From Calonectria ilicicola (lineage: Eukaryota > Ascomycota > Sordariomycetes > Hypocreales > Nectriaceae), in NCBI GenBank assembly GCA_020809705.1, contig CP085829.1, positions 6,696,001-6,760,000 on the forward strand: a stretch of DNA of 64,000 nucleotides, read 5' to 3'. Below are positions 1 through 10,647 of the stretch, one piece after another. The first letter of the stretch is position 1; every line of letters starts with the position of its first letter. The notes under the pieces are model-generated. The model saw only the letters and a list, made by a program, of their open reading frames with translations. It was not told where the DNA came from and searched no databases. The position numbers and the translations under genes were made by a program.

Positions 1-704
1 GCCTCTGTAAATATAACCGATGGATGGAAGCTAACAATTTGCATCAAATCTGGGGACGTATCCCGCGCGATCTGTTGCAACAAACAAGTGAATGCGTTTT
101 TGGTCAGTTGGTAGCCCGGCATCTGTGGGGCGCTATCCCATCGGTGAACATCTTGAGTTGAGACAAAGAGACAGTACTGAATAGCCTTGGCGTCAGCTTT
201 ACGTCATGCTGAATAAACTAAACCGGGGATGAGGGATCGTTTAACCTTTTTCTTGGAGTGGTTTGACTGCCTGTAGAATCGTTCTACAAGGTAGAGTGGA
301 GCCCGTACATTGCCTTCGTAATCTTGCCACAGCCTATCAGTTCCTTGCTCCAAGATTGGCTTCAGCTCCGGATAATGGACTGCATTGAGGACAAGAACGT
401 CGACAGCGACTGGTTGATTACTGTCTTGGAACCCGTCCCACAAATCTTGAGCCTCTTCCCTACTGAACACATCACAGGCCTGACCAGTAATAGCAGTGTT
501 TGGGTACGACTTTTGAAGTTGAGAGACTGACTCCCGAAGAACATCGGCCCGACGAGATACGATGATGACCTGCGAAGCTCCAGCTTCACAAAAGTTACGC
601 GCAATTGCATATCCAATGCCAGTGGAGCCGCCACAGACGAGAACTGTCTTTCCAGCCTGTGACAACTCAGGGCGCAAAGGCGAGATGGCCTCATAGGGTT
701 TCAC
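1..704 (-). CDS. Short-chain dehydrogenase/reductase, 3' end beyond the left edge
   Basis: NAD(P)-dependent oxidoreductase of the SDR family. The start is the ATG at 704. The first exon (704-246, 153 codons) carries the Rossmann glycine motif as CGGSTGIG near residue 25, with Cys where Thr is usual, and VLNAVH in place of the NNAG motif. A 60-nt intron at 245-186 (branch CTGAC, acceptor CAAG) joins in phase to a second exon that reads QYCLFVSTQD and then the active-site YQLTK (YxxxK) before running off the window. The catalytic Ser would lie at the VST just after the splice. It heads away from the acyl-CoA dehydrogenase at 1687. Substrate cannot be told from the sequence; the C terminus is not visible, so a peroxisomal signal cannot be tested. 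Confidence 0.85.
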
Positions 705-1686
705 GTGGGTTTTCTATTGCTCAATAAGTAAGCGTGCGAAATGAACATGGGCTCTGCTCACGATTTGGAAGTCGCTGAACAACATTTTGATGGGTTGGTT
801 GATAAGTTTGATTTGAGAGAGGCTAGCAAGGAGGAAGTAGACCTTGGCTGACTACTGAAAAACTGGAAGCTGAAGCAGCTTTGTTGACCGCTTTAAATAT
901 TCAACATTTGGTAGTTCACCAGGGCTCCGAGTATTCGTCCGAGAATGGTTTAGTCCCTCATTGAACCGTTTGCGACGATAGCATGAATGCCCACTATTAT
1001 TGCTGACACCAATTTAATAGCACGACACAAGCGCATCCTTTCGCCCCACTATGATCATATATCGATGCTTAGCTGTCAATAGTCAAGATGATTGTCATGG
1101 ATGCAGTGAATCAGTCGATTTTCCGAGATGCATACGTAGCCCGTAGCATCCGAGCACTAGCAAATATCGGCCTGGATTCACCTTGGACAATACGACCAAT
1201 GCTCCACTATTTTGCGGTCAAATGTCTCACCTGGACTCTGGTGAGATCTGGTTGCCCTCCGGAGGAGTTAGACCTATTTGGAACAAATGCTGCAGATTCT
1301 CCGGCGCTAAGAGACTTTGTCTAGTTTCCGATTGCTAAGAGATGCCTTAAACAAATGCGAAGGGGTATGAGATGATTATAACGTGATCTTCATTTTGAGA
1401 TGAAATGTATAAGCATAGTTCTTGGATAAGCATGATTCTATCATTTGCTTCGTTCAGGGTCCCTTTCCAGAGGTTCCATTGCGTTTAAAACGCTCGTCGT
1501 GTTTGCAAACTAGCTTCTTTGACGTTTGACCACCAGCCTGGCTAAGCAAATTGATCTGCATTATATATACACTTGACCACACCGATTTCTAGCGTAGTCA
1601 ATTAAAAATAAAGAACACAGAGAAAAGAAACTGCGTTTATTCATTATTAGCATCATGAACCTACAGAGCCAACAAATGCTAGTCAA
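705..1686. other. Intergenic region with one small open frame of unknown status (1088-1324 +)
   Basis: About 1 kb between the SDR start and the end of the acyl-CoA dehydrogenase, presumably holding the SDR promoter. A 78-codon frame at 1088-1324 on the plus strand has a protein-like composition (hydrophobic, Trp-rich, with LHYFAVKCL in the middle) and ends in TAG. I recognise no family. It could be the relic of a larger gene. The perfect TTCCGCGGAA palindrome found in neighbouring promoters was not seen here. Confidence 0.3.
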
Positions 1687-3272
1687 TTACAACGCAGCTC
1701 GAGACTTCTTATTAGCATGTTTCGCAATCATGTCCAACAAAACTTCTTCGCTGCCTCCGCTCACCACGAGTGAACGCAAATCTCTTGATATCTGCTCCAC
1801 ACGGCCACCTCTACCACCACGACTGAAGCCCAGCCCACCAAATACCTGCTGTGCCTCTCTGCAGATAAATTCTAAATCATTGGCCGCCTTGACCTTTCCC
1901 AATGCAGCCCAGGTGGCGAATTCACGGGGTCCTAGCTCCGATGATCTCTGGGCTAGGGATTCTAAAAAGGCGTAGGTAGTTTCGATGCGACTGGCCATTG
2001 TCGAAAACTTGATTCTAACGGTCTGGTTTTGCATCAAGGGTGCCCCAAAGGCCTCCCGGCGTTGGGCATAATCGAAGCTGTCCTCAAGGGCGACACGACC
2101 GAGGCGGTTTGATGTGATCCCAAGCCAGAATCTTTCCTTTCCAAACGCTACATTCATTAGAATGTTCTGCCTGCAATGCTTATGCTACCTTGAAAACTTA
2201 CTGGACATGATAATTTCGAATCCCTGGCCCTCTTTACCAATGAGGTTCGATTTTGGCACACGAACATCATCAAATTCAATAAATGTTGAGCCTAGATCGA
2301 CAATTAATTGTGAGCTTACAAAAGAGCCTGATTATACTTACCGCTGGACTTGACACCGGAGTTGAGCATTGTCTTACGGCTGACGCCAGGTGCATCCATT
2401 GGAATCATGAGTACCGATAAGCCTGAATGCCCGGGTTTGCCCGTGCGAACCAGGGTGAAAGCCCAATTCGCCCAACGACCTTGAGTGATCCATTTCTTAT
2501 TTCCATTGACGATATAGGCTGTCCCATCAGAGGATACCACTGCTGTAGTTGACATTCCTGCGACATCAGACCCAGCTTTAAGCCAGAGTTAGCCAAGTGC
2601 CTTTTTGGTTATAGCTGAAATGAATTTACCTTCTGGTTCAGTGATTGCAAGGCAATGTCGCTCTATTCCTTTCAACATAGGAGGAATCCATCTTTGCTTC
2701 TGCTCTTTAGAGGCGTATTGAAGCAATGGGGGCGCCCCAACACTGACACCCCCGTTGATTCCCCAAATAACACCTAGATACCCACAACGGGCTATTTCAT
2801 CAATAATCTAGCAATGGTAAGTGATGTTGAATAAAAAATTTATTAACTGCAAACTTACAATCATTTGATGCAACGCATCCCACTCTATGGCAGTCCATGT
2901 CAGCTAGGCAATAGAATCCAGCAGAACAAAATCACCTTTTGGGTTAATACCCGCCGGAAGTTTGATGTCACTAGCTTCCTCGGGGATAGGTAAGACACCA
3001 GCAGCGAGGAACCCAAAATCAGCATGACGTTTAAAGGCCTTTCAGTTAATGAGCATTGTACAAAAAGGAAATGGCGTTTCACCAACCTCGTCTGGTACAT
3101 GTCCAGACTCTTCCCAATCTGCGGCATTGGGTCTGACGTAAGTATCAACGTAAGATCTGACATAACGCTGGAGATCTATGTGTGTTTGTTTATATTGAAG
3201 GGTCGTGTTTCCCAGGCTGTGCCATGGAGGATCGGCATAGGGAATTCTCGACGATTTTGCAGATGCACTCAT
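1687..3272 (-). CDS. Acyl-CoA dehydrogenase, 425 aa
   Basis: FAD-dependent alpha,beta-desaturation of an acyl-CoA thioester. Seven exons join in frame: 3272-3087, 3038-2936, 2884-2859, 2807-2630, 2575-2342, 2291-2202, 2147-1687, giving 426 codons with stop. The exons spell the usual order: N-terminal helical domain, middle domain with CLAITEPEAGSDVAG and KKWITQG, then the C-terminal helical domain with the RREAFG segment and the GGLGFSRGG loop. The usual C-terminal catalytic Glu is replaced by SGGSEE, while KERFWLG in the position of helix G offers a Glu where long-chain and isovaleryl-CoA dehydrogenases have theirs (inference). It ends in AAL, not a good PTS1. It shares a divergent promoter with the SDR at 3722. 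Many short open frames in this interval are intron read-through. Confidence 0.9.
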
Positions 3273-3721
3273 ACTGTTTGGCTTCTCTAGTGATGATTCT
3301 TAATTGAATTGATGTGTTGACGACTCCAAGATTAACTAACCAACTATCGTAAGTGGGATAGATATATTCATGTAAATATCTGTAGAGACTTGCGTTGGAG
3401 TATCGTTCCGCGGAATATAGGATCATTCAATTAGAATTAAGATATTTCCGCGGAATATTATAAAACCAGTCAGCATTACTATGCCGAATATCAAACTGAA
3501 GGATACGAATTAGAACCATTCCGCGGAATATCATATTATCCACTCCCACGAGGCATGAAATCCTTTCCGAGAAAAAATATTCGGGGAAATTCCGGGATAA
3601 TTGAGAATGACCTGCATTTCTCTTTATAATATGATAAGAATATAGAGCTATATGTGCAGAATGACATTTTGTGTATTTGCATATCAATTAACCCCCATAC
3701 GGTGTTCTAACCTCGACCAAG
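3273..3721. promoter_or_regulatory. Divergent promoter with three TTCCGCGGAA palindromes
   Basis: A 449-bp intergenic region between divergently transcribed acyl-CoA dehydrogenase and SDR genes. It contains three perfect 10-bp palindromes TTCCGCGGAA at 3406-3415, 3446-3455 and 3519-3528, each followed by TAT. The core is an inverted CCG/CGG pair with no spacer, the type of site bound by Zn2Cys6 dimers. A Zn2Cys6 regulator is encoded at 5283-7841. Binding is inferred. Confidence 0.7.
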
Positions 3722-4807
3722 ATGGCGATGCCTCTAACTAGTTCTTCAGTGTCCCCGAAAAATGCAGCCGAGCGTCTCAACCTCGTGCTAAGTCATTTGA
3801 ATGGGGAAACACAAAGAACTACTCTGCATCAACAGGTAGCAATAGTTACCGGAGGAGCACAAGGTGGGGGTTTGGGCGAGAAAAGAATTTAACAACAGAG
3901 ACTGATAACCTACTCAGGTATTGGCAAAGCAGCAGCTCAGCTTCTAGCTGCCAATGGCGCTCGCATTGTGATTGTTGACCTCGACAAGGGGAAGGCAGAA
4001 GAGGCAGTTGCTGAACTCCAACAAGCTGGCCATGATGCTATGGCTGTTGTTGGCGACTTATTAGATCCACCATTTGCGGATGAAGTTGTTGCCAAGGTAC
4101 TTAAAGCTTGGGGAACTATCAACATCCTTATAAACAATGCAGGTTAGTCTCCGAAAATACTCAATAAGAGAAAGAACGTCAACCGCAGGCCCGTACTGAT
4201 GGGGCAATGTGTAGGATTTACGTTGGACTCTGCCATACACAAGATGGAAGAAGCAAGTTTTGACATAATAATGAAAATTCATAACTATGCCCCAGTTAGA
4301 CTAATCAAGGCATTGGCTGCACACTGGATGGCAGTTGAACATAGAGGAATGAATAAAGTAATCATCAACATCTCCTCCACATCTGGACTACATGGAGCTA
4401 TGGGTCAGATCAACTACGCGACCGCAAAGTCTGGAATCAACGGTCTCACAAAAACTGTGGCAGCTGAATGGGGAAGGAAAGTTTGCAATTTCTGCTCAGA
4501 AAATAGACAAAGTTTTGCTGACTAGATTAACAGATACAATGTCAGATGTAATAGCGTTGCTTATGGTTGGATCGACACAAGAATTACCCAGTTACCCTCC
4601 ACTGCAAAATCATTCAACCTGGCTGGACAGGTGATTCGCCCGGGCATCCCAGCTTCGGCCAAGCGATGGAGAGATATAAGTGACATTCCTTTGGGTCGTA
4701 TTGGCACAGTCGAGGACGCCGCCGGGGTCATTTTATTTCTTGCTAGCCCGTTGTCAAACTATGTTACGGGCACGTGTATTGAGTGTACCGGCGGTAGATA
4801 TATGTAG
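3722..4807 (+). CDS. Short-chain dehydrogenase/reductase, 304 aa
   Basis: NAD(P)-dependent oxidoreductase, 3-oxoacyl reductase-like or multifunctional beta-oxidation type SDR. Exons 3722-3863, 3918-4142, 4215-4480 and 4526-4807 join in frame (305 codons with stop). Visible motifs are TGGAQGIG (cofactor loop, interrupted by intron 1), INILINNAG (interrupted by intron 2), NISSTSG with the catalytic Ser, and YATAK with Tyr and Lys. Intron 2 uses the TGTAG acceptor at 4214, which restores the frame; the nearer CGCAG would give a stop. Intron 3 is only 45 nt. It faces the acyl-CoA dehydrogenase across a shared promoter, so oxidation or reduction of the same CoA intermediate is a reasonable guess. 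It has no C-terminal PTS1 (ends GGRYM). Confidence 0.88.
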
Positions 4808-5282
4808 CTGATAATAAAAACATCTATTACGCGCACCCACTGCGGCATAGTTTGGGCATTGGGTGTTGCCATCATTATATTGAAACTTCTCCTTTGCTAT
4901 GTGAGATAAAAATTGGTTGGTCTTTATTAGTTGGAGTAAATCTTCTGTGAATCTTGTGACCCTAGTGCCATTACGGAATTCACATTCAGCTCGTCGTATG
5001 GTCAGTGCATGCTAGGTTATGATGTCACTGCAGAAAATGGTGATGCTGGGATTTGGATGACAACCTTTTCCATTTTGGGCTTAGGATGCCATCCCTAAAT
5101 TTATCGAACACCACTAAGTTAGGCCATGCATACTTCGTGGAGAGTATAAAATGCGGGGGAGTGGTCAGGGCGATGTGGGTTACCTCGGCACCGGGTCCGT
5201 GGAATAATATACGGTCGTACTCATCTCTTCTATCGCGATTTCACAATCCAACGGAAGCCTCGGATTCCTGCGAGCATTCACC
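4808..5282. other. Intergenic, promoter side of the regulator at 5283
   Basis: A 475-bp gap between the SDR stop and the Zn2Cys6 regulator start. A small open frame (5053-5298) overlaps the real start of the regulator and has no homology I recognise. No TTCCGCGGAA palindrome was found, so autoregulation by that site is not supported. Confidence 0.5.
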
Positions 5283-7841
5283 ATGCCTCCAAAGATGATA
5301 GCCAAAAGAGCGAACAAAAGAGATGCATACACATCCCACGCTTGGTGAGTTCTCATCTTTGAATAACCTTCGTCCCAGTACTTACGCCAATTATTGTAGT
5401 GTCGAATGCCAACGTCGTAAGGTCAAGGTTGGTGAGCCCTAGGTTCTTCCGAAGGAATTTTCTAATTTGGATTCTGTCTTATGCATTTAGTGTTCCGGTG
5501 AGGATCCATGCCACAACTGTCGAGCCAGAGGTGTCGACTGTCATTACACAATGGCCGATGGAGATTTTCGGAGGAAGCCAACATCTAGAAGAAGACGGAC
5601 TTCTTCAATTATCAGCAAGTATGTCCCATTCAGGATCTCTCTCCATGATACGTGAAGGGTAGTCACGTGGATAAATGACCTTAGTAATCCAGCTGCCATT
5701 AGGGCAGCAGGGACCCTCGGTCCCTGAGAGAGTCAATCAATCCTTTTACACCCTCATTTTACAGTCCTTAGTGACCCTTTCCGCATCACTCCAATGCATC
5801 TTTTCACCAACATGCCTGTAGACAACAATCCCGTTCTGAACCTGATATTGCTGCACACAATGATGCCAACGTAATGAAGGAGCAGCTTCGGAGACTTCAA
5901 CAAAAAATGGATACCATAATTATGCAACATTCGCTTAATTTGGACCCATACAAACCAGGGGCCTCTGTAAACTCACAAACGGCTCTTGGGAACACGGCAA
6001 TCCATTCATCCGAGCGTCATTCATCTGCAAATTGGGAAAGTGAGTTATTCACCTCCACAAACGATACTCTCAACCTGGAGAGCATGATAAATCATACCAC
6101 AAGAAGCATTCAATTTTTTGAATCAGCCTACGGAGAAACAGACACGTTTGTTGGCGGGCTGAAATGGATGAATTCATTCGCGGTGGCCTCTCAAATATGC
6201 ACCATACGCTCCAGTGCAGGAATGGATCCGACTCCCTTACACCAAATGCCATCAAAGACTTGTGCAGCCACTCTTCCTTCACCCTCTGATCTCAAGACAT
6301 GGCTTAATAAAGGACTAATGGAGTTTGAGTGCTACTTCCCATGCCTGCATAAATCTTACATGATAGAGTTGATGTCTAAGACTCTTCGGAAGCTCGGTTT
6401 TCCTTCGCCCGATAACTCTCTCGTTGTGACTCAAGAAGATCATTCAATTATATCAATCCTGCTTATCCTTGTTGCATATGGACAGCTCTTAAGCACTAAG
6501 GGCAATCCATCTGGCTCGTGGCCAGGTTCTTACTCATATTGGCAAAGCAGAAGGCTCATGCAACACTTCGAAGGAATTCACCATCCAGGTATCGAACACG
6601 TAATCTATCACACTGTATCAGCAACATACTTGTTGTCAGCAGAGAGACTACGAATTGCAACCGTACATGTTATGCATGGGCTCCATGCTGCCCTCTTGAC
6701 TGGGTTAAGTCAGTCTTTATCTCGCGCTGAATCAAACGGTCTTGTTGATCCATCAGCACTCTGGATTGTGCTTGACTTTGTGGATAAAAGAATTACTCAG
6801 AAGTGTGGCATAGCATACTTTGTTCGGGATGCACAAAACTCGGACGCTGTTGACCAACTAGGCACTGAAATTGACGTTGTTAGCAAGGCTTATCTTCAGA
6901 CGACGTTCAATCAAGCAAGGCTTTGGGAAACAATATGGGACAGCTTCCTTGCCCCTGCTGCTCCTTTGGCTGGTAATTGGGTTGAGATACAAGTTTTTGA
7001 TGCCAGAATTCTAGCGCCCAAAGACCAGACTCCATCCAGTCTTTCCTGGTCGTCTGAGTGGCTTTGTCGTTCCATTGATGAAGGCGAGTCTGAAATTCAG
7101 ATAAGGCGTCGTCTAACTGTATTTTTGGTAAGGCCGTCATTTTATTTACATTATGGCTTTCCTTTTCTCTTTTTTCTTTTTGGCTAACACTGGCTTCAAA
7201 TACAGCGATATCAGGGGTTGCGATTGAGCCTTCGGCACAAAAGAGTGGATCACGAACAGTTGAATTTGGGAAGATTCGAATCCTGCTTTTCCCTATCCCT
7301 GGAAACGTTGGAGGCTGTAGGCCAATATCTTCGCACGTTTGGGGCGAGAGAAAATTACGGGTACATACTAACCGCCTCTCTAGTCGAGGCAATCTACTAT
7401 CTAACTCTTGGGCAACGGGAGAGCACAACAGGCGATTACCAAGATCCTACCACTGCTCTTAAAACAGCTGGAGAGATGCTTCAAACTTTATCCAACACCG
7501 TTACTCCAGCTGCCAGAGCCTTTGAAGCACTTAAATGTGTTCTGAAATTTGACATGTGCAATGAGAACATTGACTCAAATATGATAGATCCAGCTCTTGA
7601 ATTGGCTAAATCACCCCCTGAGCTTGACTTATCGAATAATGAGATTGATGGTTCCAACAAGGAGAATAGCGAATTTTCCCTGCTAGAAAATGATGCCATC
7701 GGATCTCCAAAATTACCATATCAACCATGCACAGACTTTGATTCATTTTTAGCTGAATTATTGCCAGATATGATGGCAGAAAATGGAAATTGCATAAAGA
7801 CCAATATATCAGACTTTGGAAATGCACGAAACTTTCTTTAG
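5283..7841 (+). CDS. Zn2Cys6 transcription factor, 719 aa, likely cluster regulator
   Basis: Nuclear regulator of the fungal binuclear-zinc type. Exons 5283-5344, 5400-5427, 5491-5618, 5822-7127 and 7206-7841 join in frame (720 codons with stop). The DNA-binding domain spans three exons and reads HACVECQRRKVKC followed by CHNCRARGVDC, spacing CX2CX6CX5CX2CX6C, at about residues 20-47. A basic RRKPTSRRRR linker follows, then an RRLQQKMD coiled-coil start (dimerisation). The rest is the large helical middle-homology region typical of the class, with an acidic, Asn-rich C terminus. It lies between the SDR and the CoA ligase, whose promoters hold CCG/CGG palindromes, so it is the natural candidate to bind them (inference). 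Confidence 0.88.
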
Positions 7842-7928
7842 GTAGCCTAGATACAATACTTTATCTATTGTTTAGGTATTGATAACAAAATAATGTTCCA
7901 TAGTTGGCCCTGAGCACCAAACTATTTT

Positions 7929-10124
7929 TTATAGCTTTGCTGTAAGTTTCATGGAATCCAGCTTGGAGCGTGTCAGTACCCTCTTCAATACTTTCCCAAG
8001 GCTGTTCTTCGGAAGTGAGTTCAAAAACACCACCCCCCCTCGTAAACGCTTGTAGTTTGCAACTCGACTCTCAATAGTGGAAATGATACTTTTTGCGATA
8101 ATAGACCTGTTTTGAGTGTCCTTAGACTTTTCGCGCAGAACGACGAATGCAGTAGGCTCTTCGGTGTCCATTTGGTCATTCCAAACTCCGCAGACAGCAA
8201 CCTCTTGAACTTCGTCATGCTCTAATACCAGTTTTTCCAACTCGCCAGGTCCTACTTGAAAGCTAGATAGAGTCAGGTCAACTCTGAATTTACTCCTCGC
8301 GTCAGCCAAATGTACGTCTTACATACCCTTTGTACTTTATCATATCCTTCAAGCGATCTGTGATAATAATGTACCCATTGTCGTCGACATATCCAACATC
8401 ACCAGTGTGATAGCCCTCATTGGGGGTTTCAGGCGCCGCTAAGCCTTCTGGTGTTATATATCCCCTGGTATATCGGATTAGTATGTGCCTGGTACAAGTA
8501 TGGAGAATGGATTCTTACATCATCATTCCGGGACTTTTTATCACGATCTCACCGACATTTCCAATAGAAGTGAAGGTTCCATCCTGGGCCAAACATTTGA
8601 TCTCTACATTCGCGATCGGCTGGCCACCTGCAATGAGAGGGAGGTTTTCGTCTCGTATCCCGCTTTGCGCGACCGCACCAGACAGTTCTGTACATCCATA
8701 TGCTAGAATAACCATTATTAGGGTTTTTGATATGAAATCAGCCTTTGATGTCGTGTGAAACTCACTCTGGCAAAGACGGACTCTAGAAAATCTTTTGTTT
8801 AGCTTTTCTGCTGTTTTCTCCTGTTTAGAGTACTGGTTAGTTCCCGTAATGATTTTTTTTGGTACTTATCATACCGTAATGGGTGCCGCCGAACACGAAA
8901 AATATTCGAGATGTGGGTATTCATATCTCAAAACAGCAGGGTCCTCTGCAAGCACTTTTGCAATTGTGGGAACAATTCGTGCCACAGTTGCTTTCTTGTC
9001 ATGTAGCAGCTGCCGACACTTAGAGTTATAATAGAATCGACAATGAAAGCCTCAGTAGGCTTACCCGACAGTAGCTTTCAATATCGAACCGTGGCATAAG
9101 ACACACGTAAGCTCCAATCCACGTTGACATTGTAACACATACATAGATGCCGTATATGTGTGATACTATTAACAATTTGAGTCAATTCTCTCATTTACAG
9201 TAGAACTCGTATACTCATGGAGTTTTAACATACAAGGCTTCAAGATTTAGTAACATAGATGAAGATTTAGGACATTGAATCTATTCTCTTACTGGAAAAA
9301 AAATCTCTGATTGAGAGCCCCTCCAATTTTGCTCATTGTGGCCGCGCAACTGAAGGCATGAAGCCACTAGATTAAAATGAGAAAGCATCACTGCTTTTGG
9401 GCTACCTGTTGTTCCGCTGGATAAGGTTATGAGGGCACAGACTTCGCTTGATCGAGGTCGAAGCAGAGGAGCCATAGGCATCTGGTTTTCGTACCCGCTC
9501 AAGATAGGTACCTAGAGGTAGAGTGCTTTGAGTAAGTCTAGAACTGGAATCAACAAATATCACCGTTTGAAAACCTACCGTCAAATAATGCACGTCTCCA
9601 TCGCCAGAATACACGAAATGAGGCTTAGGTGTTGTGATGCTTTGTCCTTGTAGTCTTTCAATGGCTTTCATAGACTGTTCGCTGAATATTAGGAAGTCCG
9701 GTCGCACTAATTCGATCGCATTTGTTATTTCACTGTCGCTCGAAACATGATTAATTGTGTTCACAATGCCGCCAGCCCACCAACAAGCATGAATAGCAAG
9801 TATGTTGCCGATCTAAGACCCTTTGTTAACGAGGGTCATGAAAGAAAACTAGCGAAATCTCTTCAAACTTACACTGCTTGGAAGCATGACTGATACTCTC
9901 TGTCCTGCTTGTAAACCCATATGGTTTACCATCCAGTGAGCCAGTCGTCGCACATACTGACGCAATTGGGCATATGTAATATAGTTTCCAGTGGCGGCTT
10001 CTTCAAGGACAACCTTGTCAGGCGGTGTGTTAGAAACATTTTCTAGAAGAGTCAGAGCTGAAATGCTTTTATCTTCTGGAATATCCACCCATGTTTGGGA
10101 ACGAAACGTTTCAGTCGTGTTCAT
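7929..10124 (-). CDS. Acyl-CoA ligase (4-coumarate:CoA ligase-like, AMP-binding), PTS1 AKL, possible frameshift
   Basis: ATP-dependent activation of a carboxylic acid to its CoA thioester through an acyl-adenylate. From the start at 10124, exons 10124-9873, 9812-9579 and 9511-9293 join in frame and contain [16 protein letters not shown] (P-loop motif). Later segments read [28 protein letters not shown] (adenylate site), [19 protein letters not shown] and NSLGKVLKR (C-terminal lysine motif). The protein ends in AKL, a canonical peroxisomal targeting signal. After FFP at 9293 the donor GTAAGA is in phase 0, but the only sensible acceptor (9166-9167) needs another phase; an A8 run at 9296-9303 sits just before it. 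This may be an indel, a sequencing error or a splice I mis-see. It converges on the regulator, 87 bp apart. Confidence 0.82.
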
Positions 10125-10284
10125 GATACAATCTTGTAATGATACGTCAGAATAGTCACCATGGATCTTTGCTCGACAGATTTTGAAGGCCCCGAATCAA
10201 ACCAGGTTTTATTACATTTTATCCATGCTTTCCATTGGAAACAACCCATCCGTAGACTAGTTAATTCGTAATTCCGATCTCCCG

Positions 10285-10340
10285 TTCCGCGGGCGTCTAT
10301 TCTTCCGACGCTCCAGACAGATAACACAAATTCCGCGGAA
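10285..10340. promoter_or_regulatory. Two TTCCGCGG-type sites upstream of the CoA ligase
   Basis: A perfect TTCCGCGGAA lies at 10331-10340 and an imperfect copy (TTCCGCGGG) at 10285-10293, about 160-220 bp upstream of the ligase start at 10124. The same palindrome occurs three times in the 3273-3721 promoter. The rest of the 10125-10647 gap shows no gene. Confidence 0.65.
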
Positions 10341-10647
10341 GCACTCGTATCCCTAATTAGCTCCACCTTACGCTGTATATCAATTGTCTTGGCATAGGGC
10401 TTACATAGTGGAAAGATAAAAGCTTCACCTCATAAGCTGTGTACAAGATATCAATATAGGGCTCATATTGGCTCGGCTCATATCGATGCTAACACCTAAA
10501 ACATGAAATTGGCATTGAAACTGGAATATCTAGGGTGTTAAACCCATGTACAAGTACAACCCGCCTATCTAACAGGGCCTTCCAGTATTGCTTTTGTGTT
10601 GAATATGGTCAAATATTTTTTGAATTTTACATTGGGATTCCATAATG

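Noticed and set aside
4199..4214. CGCAG acceptor just before 4191 for SDR intron 2
   Set aside because: It yields a stop within four codons; the TGTAG acceptor at 4214 gives FTLDSAIHK in frame.
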